Source: Verrucomicrobiaceae bacterium
Lineage (GTDB): Bacteria; Verrucomicrobiota; Verrucomicrobiia; Verrucomicrobiales; Verrucomicrobiaceae
DNA length: 47,807 nt
Direction: 5' to 3'
Assembly: GCA_027490195.1 (NCBI GenBank)
Contig: JAIXYN010000096.1
Location: 1 to 47,807 of the forward strand
Positions 16,276 to 23,957 of the stretch are shown piece after piece; positions within the stretch are counted from its first letter, which is position 1, and every line of letters starts with the position of its first letter. The notes under the pieces were generated by a model that was not told where the DNA came from, searched no databases, and worked only from the letters and a program-made list of their open reading frames with translations. The position numbers and the translations under genes were made by a program.

Positions 16276-17019
16276 ATGAAGAAGCTGATCCTCATCCAAA
16301 ACGATTATCCTGGCACCGGCAAGAGCACCCTGGCGCTCTGCTTCCAACGCTACCTCCAGCAGTATGGTGTCTCCCATCAACTCCTCTCCCTCACCGAAGA
16401 GGATTCCCATACGACCGCGGGGGTGACCGCCCTTGATGCGAGTTCACTGACTCCCCGATCCTTCCTCGCTCATGTGGATGCCTCCCCACTGACGATTTTG
16501 GATGTAAGCACCGGCCTTGGCGAGTTCTTCAACAAGTTTTACCAAGAATGCGAAATGGACCAGATCCTCCAGTCAGCGGGAGTGGCCCTCTCGGTGGTCC
16601 TGCCAGTCACGGTTGATCGTGAGAGCTTTGATTCGGTCATCGACGCGGCAGAGGTTTACTCCGACAACGCCGAATACCTGATCGCCCACCTGGTGACGAG
16701 TTGCTACGACGAAGACGACAAGGTCTGGGACACCAGCTATGCTGCACGCGTGATGGACATGTTTGAAGCCGTGGAACTGCACATCCCGGAAATCACGTTC
16801 CAGGCTGAACTGAGCACCGAGCGCATGAGCCTCGACAGCGCCCTGCAGCAGGATGATGCCGAAGAGCGCCTGGGCAAGGAATACACCAAATGGCAACGCC
16901 GGGTAATGGGTCAGGTCGACAGCGCCCGCCAGTATCTCTTTGGTGATGCCTTCCGCCCCACGATGGCTCCGAAGCCGGCCAAACCGGTGCGCAAGAGCAA
17001 AGCCAAGCTCGCCGCTTAA
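16276..17019 (+). CDS. P-loop NTPase of unknown function (ParA/MinD-like look)
   Basis: This 247-residue protein begins KKLILIQNDYPGTGKSTLAL, where a beta strand runs straight into a Walker A (PGTGKST at about 12-18). Around residue 75 TILDVSTGLGEFFNKFY places an Asp after a hydrophobic strand, like the switch/Walker B of SIMIBI-class (ParA/MinD, MobD-like) ATPases. The segments VALSVVLPVTVDRESFDSV and YLIAHLVTSCYDEDDKVWD resemble the later strands of that fold. The tail (AAPKPAKPVRKSKAKLAA-like, Pro/Lys/Ala-rich) is basic and may bind nucleic acid or membrane. No ParB, Mob or conjugation gene is nearby. It stands alone between tRNA-Gln and the convergent ptsI, with an AT-rich upstream region. 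I do not recognise a characterised orthologue; the nucleotide-binding call is good, the role unknown. Confidence 0.75.
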   Translation: MKKLILIQNDYPGTGKSTLALCFQRYLQQYGVSHQLLSLTEEDSHTTAGVTALDASSLTPRSFLAHVDASPLTILDVSTGLGEFFNKFYQECEMDQILQSAGVALSVVLPVTVDRESFDSVIDAAEVYSDNAEYLIAHLVTSCYDEDDKVWDTSYAARVMDMFEAVELHIPEITFQAELSTERMSLDSALQQDDAEERLGKEYTKWQRRVMGQVDSARQYLFGDAFRPTMAPKPAKPVRKSKAKLAA

Positions 17020-17034
17020 CCCCATAACCACGGG

Positions 17035-18795
17035 CTACTCGAACAATTCGGGATAGTTCCGGTCCGCCACAGCCCGGCTGAGAGTTCGTATCTCGGCCGG
17101 GCTGGCGCATGTCAGGACGGCTTGCGCCAGCGCTTCACACTCCTGCACGTCCAGACGCCGCACGGCATGCTTCACGCGCGCGATCTGCGTGGTGGCCACG
17201 CTCAGTTCATTCAATCCCAGGCCGATCATCAATGGGGTCAGAGTCAAGTCCGACGCCATCTCACCGCACATGCCGACGCGTATGCCTGCCGCACGTGCCG
17301 CTTTGACAGACATGCCGATCAGCCGCAGCACTGCAGGATGGGTGGGCTGGTAAAGCTTCGCCACCCGTTCATTGAGCCGGTCCACTGCAATGGTGTACTG
17401 AATCAGATCATTCGTCCCAAGGCTGAGAAAATCGACTTCTGCCGCGATCAAATCCGCTGAAAGCGCCGCGCTGGGAATCTCAATCATGGCACCGATCTCG
17501 ATTTCGTCCGGCACATTCACGCCTTCCGCAGTGAGTTCATCCGCGCAGTCATTGAGAACGGCTTTCGCTTCCAGAACTTCCTGCACTCCGGACACCATGG
17601 GAAACATGATGCCCACGCGTCCATGGACGGCCGCCCGCAACAGGGCACGCAGCTGCCGCTTGAAAAGATCCAGACGGCCCAGTGAAAGGCGGATGCCGCG
17701 CCAGCCGAGGAATGGATTGGGCTCAGGGTCGAGAGCGAGTCGCTCATCCACCTTATCACCGCCGAGATCTAGGGTGCGGAAGACCACCCGCTTGGGAGCC
17801 TGAGACTGCACCACCTTGCTGTAAGCCGTGGTGAGCTCGTCTTCCGTGGCATCAGGATTTTCCAGATGGAGGAACTCCGTGCGGAACAGGCCCACCTCCT
17901 CGGCGCCACTGTCCTCCACGATCCGCATTTCTTCGATGAACTCCGCATTTGCCCCGACGCAGATGGCGGTGCCGCAGCGTGTCAGCGACGGTTTGTGCCG
18001 CTCCAGTTGAAACACATCCTCCCGCCGTTCTGCCTGCTCTTCCCGCAGGCGGTAGCGTGCCAGGGTCTCGGCGCTCGGATTCTGAATCAACAAGCCGCCT
18101 TCGCCATCCAGCAGCACCGTGTCACCGCTGTGCAAATCATCGCAGATACCATGCAGCCGTACCACGGCCGGTAGAGCGAGGGATCGGGCGATGATGGCCG
18201 CATGAGATACCGCGCTGCCTGTCTCCAGGGCAAAGCCCAGCACCTTGCTGCGGTCTAACTGCACGGTGTCCGAAGGAGTCAGATCATGCGCCACCACGAT
18301 CACCGGCTCGTCAAACATCGGGTGGTCCAGAAGCTCTCCGCGCAGATGGCGCATGACACGCTGCGTCACATCCTTCACGTCTAGAAAGCGTTCCCGCAAA
18401 TAGGTGTCCGAAAGCCCGCGCAGGGCATCCATGTGCTTGCACATGAGCTTGTAGTAGGCCCAGTCCACGCAGACTTGCTGCTCGCGCACGGTTTTTTCCG
18501 TCTGCTTCAAAATCGTGGAATCCTGCAGGATCAGCAGGTGGGTCTCAAAGATCTCGCTCTCGGAGCTGCCATGTTCTCCGGCCATGACGCGCTGCAGTTC
18601 CTCGATCTCTTTGGCGGTGACCGCCAGCGCGGCATGCAGGCGCTCCATTTGGTGAGCTTCCGTGCCGGGCTCAATGCTATCCTCATCCGGCTCGTCAAAC
18701 TGATCCTTAAGCACGTGCACCACCGCATGCGCGACCCCATCGGACACCGCGGTGCCGGTCCAGGTTTTTTCTTGCAAAGGGGGGAGAGAACTCAT
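17035..18795 (-). CDS. ptsI: PTS enzyme I (phosphoenolpyruvate-protein phosphotransferase)
   Basis: This 586-residue cytoplasmic enzyme transfers phosphate from PEP to HPr. The N-terminal HPr-binding helical domain lies at about 40-145. The swivelling phospho-His domain has ETGSAVSHAAIIARSLALP with the active H198. The C-terminal PEP-binding TIM barrel contains GLFRTEFLHLE, RTLDLGGDK, NPFLGWRGIR, MFPMVSG, GTNDLIQYT and GMCGEMASD, all intact. The absence of a GAF domain argues for PtsI rather than the nitrogen-PTS PtsP. HPr and EII genes are not adjacent. Many Verrucomicrobia have a reduced PTS used for regulation, so a regulatory role is possible (inference). The TPR gene lies 52 bases upstream on the same strand and may be co-transcribed. 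Confidence 0.95.
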   Translation of the reverse strand: MSSLPPLQEKTWTGTAVSDGVAHAVVHVLKDQFDEPDEDSIEPGTEAHQMERLHAALAVTAKEIEELQRVMAGEHGSSESEIFETHLLILQDSTILKQTEKTVREQQVCVDWAYYKLMCKHMDALRGLSDTYLRERFLDVKDVTQRVMRHLRGELLDHPMFDEPVIVVAHDLTPSDTVQLDRSKVLGFALETGSAVSHAAIIARSLALPAVVRLHGICDDLHSGDTVLLDGEGGLLIQNPSAETLARYRLREEQAERREDVFQLERHKPSLTRCGTAICVGANAEFIEEMRIVEDSGAEEVGLFRTEFLHLENPDATEDELTTAYSKVVQSQAPKRVVFRTLDLGGDKVDERLALDPEPNPFLGWRGIRLSLGRLDLFKRQLRALLRAAVHGRVGIMFPMVSGVQEVLEAKAVLNDCADELTAEGVNVPDEIEIGAMIEIPSAALSADLIAAEVDFLSLGTNDLIQYTIAVDRLNERVAKLYQPTHPAVLRLIGMSVKAARAAGIRVGMCGEMASDLTLTPLMIGLGLNELSVATTQIARVKHAVRRLDVQECEALAQAVLTCASPAEIRTLSRAVADRNYPELFE

Positions 18796-18847
18796 TTCCG
18801 CGTCTATCTTTCATGCGGACGAAGCGTTTGGCAAACGCCACCGTTCA

Positions 18848-19696
18848 TCAAACTGACGCCAGCACCTTTTCCATGCGCTTTTTCAGAGCTGCCGCTTTGC
18901 CTTCCTCGCCAATGATCTCCAGCAAGGCGACATAGTCAGTCCCGATCGCTTCATAGCTGCGTTCTTCCTGAGGTAGCTGAGCCTCCAAGATCCTCAGACT
19001 TTTCTCAAAATGCTGCTGAGCCGCCTCATTGTCCTTAAGTTCATGGCATGCCGTGGCCAGATTGCATAATGACTGGGCCACGTCTCGGTGGTTTTCACCC
19101 AGTACTTCGATGCGGATCTGCAGTCCATCCTCAAACATTTCCTTGGCCTGATCCGGGAATCCGGCCGCGTAATACAGGCTGCCTAGGTTGTTGAACACAC
19201 AGGCCACGGACTCAGACTTGCGCCCGCGCTTGTTTTCGAGGGTCTCCAGTGCACGGAGGTAGTGCTGCTCCGCCAGGGCAAACTTGTCCATGCACTTGTA
19301 GGTCATGGCCAGGTTGTTGCGCAGCTGTGCCGCCACCTCGACGTTGTCACCGCCCAGAGCTTCGTGGTTGTTAATTGCCTCCTCGTAATACGGCAGGGAT
19401 TCCGCCTCACGCCCATTGAAGTCCAGCAGGGTCGCGAGACTCGTCCGCACATTGGCCATGACATCCGCCGGCAGTTCCAAGTTCTTCCCGGCTTCCAGTG
19501 CCTCGATATAAGTAGCCTCCGCTCCGGTGACGTCGCCCGCATCGCGCTGGGCATCACCCAGCGACTGCAGCGCACGCACCAAACCAGGAGCCTTGCCCGG
19601 AAATTCCTTCACGGCTTCGCGCTGAGCCTCCACCGCTTTGCGAGCGGATTGGATGACAGAATCGGCAGTGGCAGCTGAGGAAGTGATTTCGGGCAT
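18848..19696 (-). CDS. Tetratricopeptide-repeat protein
   Basis: This 282-residue soluble protein is built of about five TPR units from residue 40 to 255. Recognisable helix pairs include ALQSLGDAQRDAGDVTGAEA, LRNNLAMTYKCMDKFALA, VFNNLGSLYYAAGFPDQA and SLCNLATACHELKDNEAA. Each has the W/L-G-Y/A-A-P-like TPR pattern (some in the kinesin-light-chain style). No signal peptide or catalytic domain is seen. TPR scaffolds mediate protein-protein contacts; the partner is unknown. It is the first gene of a probable two-gene unit with ptsI. Confidence 0.85.
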   Translation of the reverse strand: MPEITSSAATADSVIQSARKAVEAQREAVKEFPGKAPGLVRALQSLGDAQRDAGDVTGAEATYIEALEAGKNLELPADVMANVRTSLATLLDFNGREAESLPYYEEAINNHEALGGDNVEVAAQLRNNLAMTYKCMDKFALAEQHYLRALETLENKRGRKSESVACVFNNLGSLYYAAGFPDQAKEMFEDGLQIRIEVLGENHRDVAQSLCNLATACHELKDNEAAQQHFEKSLRILEAQLPQEERSYEAIGTDYVALLEIIGEEGKAAALKKRMEKVLASV

Positions 19697-19826
19697 GATC
19701 TCGACAGAAAACTGGTCGGGGTGGTGGGACCGTACCTTCGTGGACAGAGCCGCCCCCCGTCAAGTACCGCGTTTGTCCCAATGCACAAAACTCAGGAGGC
19801 CGGAACATGCTACCAGCGGCCCCGGC

Positions 19827-20909
19827 TCACGGTTTGAGCCAGTATTCAAAGAAGCGGTAGATCTGCTCGTTGGATTCTTCGTTGGGGTCGTGTTTTTCAC
19901 GGTTCGTCATGGCCACGCGGCTGGTAACACCCAGCAGTTGATTCACGGCGATGGCATGATTGAGCGCGGCCCAGCGTTTTGGCGGGTCTTCGGCACCGCC
20001 GGAGACGAGGAAGGGACGCGGAGCCATAAGCGCATGCAGTTCCTGCAGATCGTGGCCATGCTCGATGAGTGACTTGTAGGCGCCAGTGCGAGGGCTTTCA
20101 GCGCTGACCAGCCCCGGTTTGCGGGTGAGGGCCGGATCCAGGCCAAGATACCACGGCTCCTGGTAATTGATGCTGCCGCGCGTTTCATCAAAGACGATGC
20201 CTGGGTCGCTCCAAACGGCGCAGGCATACTTGTCCCACAGGCAGGAGCCAAACAGCGACCACTTGCCTCCATACGAATGCCCGACGATGCCGATGCGCGT
20301 GGCATCAACCTCCGGCAGAGAGGCGAGGGCCTGCCACATATTGGAACTGATGTAACCGAGGTAGGAAAGCGGCTGGCACTTGGCCGCAGCACTCAGCACG
20401 GGCTTGCGCGCATCACCGCCGGGTGAACCGATGGAGAGCGTGACGAAGCCACGCCGTGCGAGCTGCCAGGCGAAGTCGCGCAGTGGTTTCTCGCTGAGGC
20501 CAGTGCTTGTCTCTGGGTCGTAATAGGGCACGAAGACGGCAGGGCGTTTTCCCCCATTCGCAGGCAGCAGCAGGTAGCCATCGCCTGTTTGTCCGGGGGC
20601 GATTTCGACGCGGACCTTGCGCTGGGTAATGCCCCCTTCCCGCTGTGTTGTTTCCAGCACTTCGATCTTCGGCTGCTCAAGGACCGCAGGCCATGCACCC
20701 ATGGTGGCATGCCAGTCCGCGAGTATTTCCGTACGGCGTTTGGGCCAGTCCTCTGCGTGCTTCACCTTGCTGCCATCTTTGAAGACTAATGGTGATTTTC
20801 CCGGCGAGAACTGACCTGCAAATTCAGCGGGAACTTGGGTGAAGGGAAGATCACCGGCATGAGCCAGCGCAGCAGCGGCAAGAAGGCCGGAAAGAAGGAA
20901 AGGTTTCAT
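19827..20909 (-). CDS. Secreted alpha/beta hydrolase (acetyl xylan esterase / dienelactone hydrolase-like)
   Basis: This 360-residue esterase-like protein is exported by a Sec signal (MKPFLLSGLLAAAALAHAGD). The nucleophile elbow is GIVGHSYGGKWSLF (Ser about 221). The acid is probably the Asp in LVSGGAEDPPKRW, and the His is probably in NREKHDPNEE near the C-terminus. The fold matches the abhydrolase families containing acetyl xylan and glucuronoyl esterases (YLLLPANGGKRPAVFVPYYD before the oxyanion region). Secreted esterases of this type in Verrucomicrobia usually act on plant or algal polysaccharide decorations; that substrate is inferred. It stands alone between the TPR gene and the lipase-like gene, all on the minus strand. 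Confidence 0.85.
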   Translation of the reverse strand: MKPFLLSGLLAAAALAHAGDLPFTQVPAEFAGQFSPGKSPLVFKDGSKVKHAEDWPKRRTEILADWHATMGAWPAVLEQPKIEVLETTQREGGITQRKVRVEIAPGQTGDGYLLLPANGGKRPAVFVPYYDPETSTGLSEKPLRDFAWQLARRGFVTLSIGSPGGDARKPVLSAAAKCQPLSYLGYISSNMWQALASLPEVDATRIGIVGHSYGGKWSLFGSCLWDKYACAVWSDPGIVFDETRGSINYQEPWYLGLDPALTRKPGLVSAESPRTGAYKSLIEHGHDLQELHALMAPRPFLVSGGAEDPPKRWAALNHAIAVNQLLGVTSRVAMTNREKHDPNEESNEQIYRFFEYWLKP

Positions 20910-21051
20910 GGGATTGGTATTCCAAGAACGTGAGTTCGCGGGGATTCCATGCGTTCAAGTAAGTGGGGCCGGAAATGAATGGCCGCAAAAAGACGCAAAG
21001 AGGGGACAAAAAATCTGAGTTCAAAAACCTGAACGACAAACTCTGACGTAA

Positions 21052-22716
21052 TCAGCGCGCAGTGCGCCCGCTTTCCCTTAGATGCTCGCGCAGTACGCGG
21101 ACGACTTCCTGCACGACTTCGGGGCGCTCGACGCAGCCGTGCCAGCAGGGGACGATTTTTTCGGACTTCGCGCCTTCGAGATGGGCACTCCAGTAGGGGA
21201 CTGCGCCATCGGAGCTATCCTGAAGGGGCTTATGACCGATCTGCCCGATGATGGAGTGATATGGCACAGGGATCGGCACGTCGTTAAGCCCCTGGTAAAA
21301 GGGATGCTTATTGGAAAGGGTGCCGATGCTGAGGAAGGCAAAGAAGCCCCAGTCGCGAATCTGGGGTGAGAGTGCGTCAGTGTTACCTGTGAGCAGTTGC
21401 TTGGACATCAGCAATGTGTCCACTGGCAGGCGGATGAGGGAGGCAAGACGACGCACAATGTTTGTGCCGGCGAGGTCGCTCCCGCGTTGCGGCGTGGTGA
21501 TGAAGACGAGACGCTTCACTTCCGGCTGCGGCTTGAATTTAAGTGCGCTGACGAGCCTCTCACGAACGGGCTCGGAGACGTTCAACTGCTCCGGCGGCTT
21601 GCGAAACATGGCGTTCCAGAGTTTGTCCCTGGGATCGATGGCCTGCATGCGGCTGAGAAGGCCGCCCATGCTGTGTCCCACGATCACCATGCGCTTCATG
21701 CCGGGGTCGTTGTGATCAGGATCAAAGTAATCGCGGGCCTGCTGCAGCGAATTGCGCAGGCGTGCAGAAGTCTGCGGCACGCCCAGGCCGGTGGGATACA
21801 GGAAGTACCAGGGCTGGTATTTTGCGCGCAGCTCGGGGTCTGAGGTGATGGCATTGACCGCGTTCAGCCAGATGTGAGGGTCAGACATGAGGCCATGTAC
21901 AAACACGACGGGAATGCGCTGCGGATCATAGCTGTCCATGCAGTAGAGATGGCTGTCTCCGAGAGTGCGCTCGGGATAAAACAACCCTAGCCATGAGAAG
22001 AGGCCGAGTGATTTTTTGGACAGAGCCCGATCTTTGGCAGCAGTGAAGTTTGCGGCCAGCAGGCGCTCATCCCGCTTCATTTTCACGGTCTGCACGTTGA
22101 GGGCATTGTGCAATTGCAGGCGGCAGCGCCGTGGCGTGGCAGGATCGGCGTCATCGTCCTCCATTTCCATCACGGCGGTCAGTGTGAGATTGCCACCGTT
22201 AGGTGGCAGGAAGGGCTGCTCCTTGCGCGCGGTATCCGTGCGGTAAATGTGGCCAACGACGGGCACCCCAATTCCAGGCCGCTCCGAGAGCGTATCTTCT
22301 CCGCGCGACCTCTTGCGTGAAGCGAGCAGGAGCTGATCCATTTGCGTGGGTGGCATCTCAGTTTGAGATCTGGCCACATTGGTCAGTTCGATCTGAAACG
22401 TATCACGCCTGGAGGCAAACTCGGTGCCGCTCCGCCAATAGCGCGGACATTGATGGGAGTCCCATGTACGCAAAAACTTGGCGAGCGCATTTTCATAGCG
22501 ATTCTCTGCTGCGCGCCGTGCGGAGGACTTGCCTTGCTGCATGCCATCCCAGCCTGCCGCCACTTCATCCAGCAGCCCGGCCATGTGCCGCTTCTCACGC
22601 GAGCTCAACTCGGTCTCAGCGCGCGGCATTTGCACGCGCATCACCGAGTGGCAGGAAGTCAAAACTCCGCAGAAGGCGAGAGCAAACAGGCGCAACGCAG
22701 GCGTGGGAGGTATCAC
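21052..22716 (-). CDS. Lipoprotein alpha/beta-hydrolase (PGAP1/lipase-like)
   Basis: The start is GTG at 22716, which overlaps the TGA of the upstream DUF1080 gene as GTGA; the frame stays open far upstream (to 22920), but that stretch is antisense noise. The 554-residue product begins IPPTPALRLFALAFCGVLTSC, a lipoprotein signal with lipobox LTSC. After a roughly 200-residue Arg-rich N-terminal domain, a hydrolase core carries the oxyanion HG in PVVFVHGLMSDPHIWLNA and the nucleophile GHSMGGLLSRMQA. Its Asp is probably in SSDGAVPYWS and its His in PCWHGCVERPEVVQEV. This pattern is that of PGAP1-like esterases and lipases. An outer-membrane-anchored lipase or acyl hydrolase is inferred. It is translationally coupled to the DUF1080 gene. 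Confidence 0.85.
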   Translation of the reverse strand: MIPPTPALRLFALAFCGVLTSCHSVMRVQMPRAETELSSREKRHMAGLLDEVAAGWDGMQQGKSSARRAAENRYENALAKFLRTWDSHQCPRYWRSGTEFASRRDTFQIELTNVARSQTEMPPTQMDQLLLASRKRSRGEDTLSERPGIGVPVVGHIYRTDTARKEQPFLPPNGGNLTLTAVMEMEDDDADPATPRRCRLQLHNALNVQTVKMKRDERLLAANFTAAKDRALSKKSLGLFSWLGLFYPERTLGDSHLYCMDSYDPQRIPVVFVHGLMSDPHIWLNAVNAITSDPELRAKYQPWYFLYPTGLGVPQTSARLRNSLQQARDYFDPDHNDPGMKRMVIVGHSMGGLLSRMQAIDPRDKLWNAMFRKPPEQLNVSEPVRERLVSALKFKPQPEVKRLVFITTPQRGSDLAGTNIVRRLASLIRLPVDTLLMSKQLLTGNTDALSPQIRDWGFFAFLSIGTLSNKHPFYQGLNDVPIPVPYHSIIGQIGHKPLQDSSDGAVPYWSAHLEGAKSEKIVPCWHGCVERPEVVQEVVRVLREHLRESGRTAR

Positions 22717-23378
22717 TTCGTCACTGTGATCGGAGTCAGCTTGACATTGCGAATCGCCGCCATGGTGTTGAAGGTCGTCAGCGAGAGAGGCAGGTAGCTT
22801 TCGACGGGACCGGGACGCACGCTGATTTTTTTGCCTTCGATGTCTTCGTCGATGATCTGCTTGTCGCCCAGCCACACGCTGAGATTTTTCGGAGTGACGC
22901 GCAGCTTGATGGCATACCACTCGTCGTCTTTGTAGCGCTGGTAGCTGGAGGTGTTGTTGTCGGAGGCATCCATGCTGTCGATGCAGGAGATGCCTGTGAC
23001 GCTGCCACCCCAGCCGCCGCAGACCAGCGTGGCGCAGTGTTTGAGATCGCCAACAGGAAAGGTCAGACCTACGAAGAAATCGACGCCCTGAATTCGCTTG
23101 GCTTCCAGCGTGATCTCGTAGTTGGTCGTTGGCAGTGTCGCTGCTTTCTTGTAGATGGCACCGCTCACATTTTCCCCTTGATTGATGATCATGAGACCCC
23201 CCTCCAGTTCCACCTCCCCGCTGCCGCCGACGTCCACGGACTCCCAGTCGTCGAGTGATTTGCCATTGAAGAGGATGATCTCCTTGGCAGCCTCCGGTTT
23301 GGCTGGGGCAGGTTTGTCTTCAGCGATGGCAAAGGCGGTGCCTAGCACCAGAAGAGCGGTCAGGGTTGGGATTTTCAT
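22713..23378 (-). CDS. DUF1080 (3-keto-disaccharide hydrolase-like) secreted protein
   Basis: This 221-residue secreted protein has a signal peptide at 1-20 (MKIPTLTALLVLGTAFAIAE) and one DUF1080 domain. The concanavalin-like jelly roll shows EIILFNGKSLDDWESVD at its start, then GLMIINQGENVSGAIYKK, NYEITLEAKRIQGVDFFVGL and LRVTPKNLSVWLGDKQI. DUF1080 proteins are expanded in Planctomycetes and Verrucomicrobia. Some related members cleave 3-keto-glycosides, while many are only presumed carbohydrate binders. The start at 23378 is preferred over 23420 because the signal peptide begins there. The gluconokinase gene is divergent, 66 bases away. It is coupled to the downstream lipase gene by a GTG/TGA overlap. 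Confidence 0.88.
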   Translation of the reverse strand: MKIPTLTALLVLGTAFAIAEDKPAPAKPEAAKEIILFNGKSLDDWESVDVGGSGEVELEGGLMIINQGENVSGAIYKKAATLPTTNYEITLEAKRIQGVDFFVGLTFPVGDLKHCATLVCGGWGGSVTGISCIDSMDASDNNTSSYQRYKDDEWYAIKLRVTPKNLSVWLGDKQIIDEDIEGKKISVRPGPVESYLPLSLTTFNTMAAIRNVKLTPITVTK

Positions 23379-23444
23379 GGCTACAGAGCGCACCCTCAGC
23401 GTGGCATGCCCCACGGTCAAGCGTCACAAAAAACACCTCCACAC

Positions 23445-23957
23445 ATGCTCCACCCCGATCTAAAAACCATCATCATCATGGGCGTCTCCGGTAGCGGCAA
23501 GTCCGTCGTCGGCAGTCTGCTGGCCGCCAGACTCGAAGGCGTCTTTGAGGACGGCGACGATTTCCACCCGCCCTCCAACAAGGCCAAGATGTCCGCCGGC
23601 ACGCCACTCAATGACGACGACCGCTGGCCTTGGTATGCGACGCTGCGCCAGCGTATCGAAGACATGCGCCACCTCACGCCGAACTACGTTCTCGCCTGCT
23701 CCGCATTGAAGCCAATCTATCGTGACAAGCTGCGCGGGCATGACCACCCTGAGACGCTGCGCTTTGTGCTGCTGGACGGCACGAAGGAGCTCATTGCCGC
23801 ACGGCTTGCGGGGCGCAAAGGGCACTTCATGCCGCCCACCCTGCTGGAAAGCCAGCTCGCCACGCTGGTCGCGACACCCGACATCATTCGTGTTTCTATT
23901 GATCAAACGCCTGAGCAGATCGTGAATGACATCATTCAGAAGTTGGAGGAGTCATGA
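23445..23957 (+). CDS. gntK: Gluconokinase
   Basis: This 170-residue cytoplasmic kinase phosphorylates D-gluconate to 6-phosphogluconate for the pentose-phosphate or Entner-Doudoroff pathway. Walker A is IIIMGVSGSGKSVVG, the substrate signature is GDDFHPPSNKAKMSAGTPL followed by NDDDRWPWY, and the lid-side motif is GRKGHFMPPTLLESQLATL. Length is normal for the thermoresistant GntK family. The start ATG 23445 gives MLHPDLKT directly before the first strand; the upstream in-frame ATG at 23406 adds residues without homology. The 3' end overlaps the start of the AddB-like gene as ATGA, so the two are co-translated despite unrelated roles. Confidence 0.95.
   Translation: MLHPDLKTIIIMGVSGSGKSVVGSLLAARLEGVFEDGDDFHPPSNKAKMSAGTPLNDDDRWPWYATLRQRIEDMRHLTPNYVLACSALKPIYRDKLRGHDHPETLRFVLLDGTKELIAARLAGRKGHFMPPTLLESQLATLVATPDIIRVSIDQTPEQIVNDIIQKLEES

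Noticed and set aside
22203..23258. 351-codon plus-strand frame spanning the lipase and DUF1080 genes
   Set aside because: It crosses two coupled genes antisense and has no domain.
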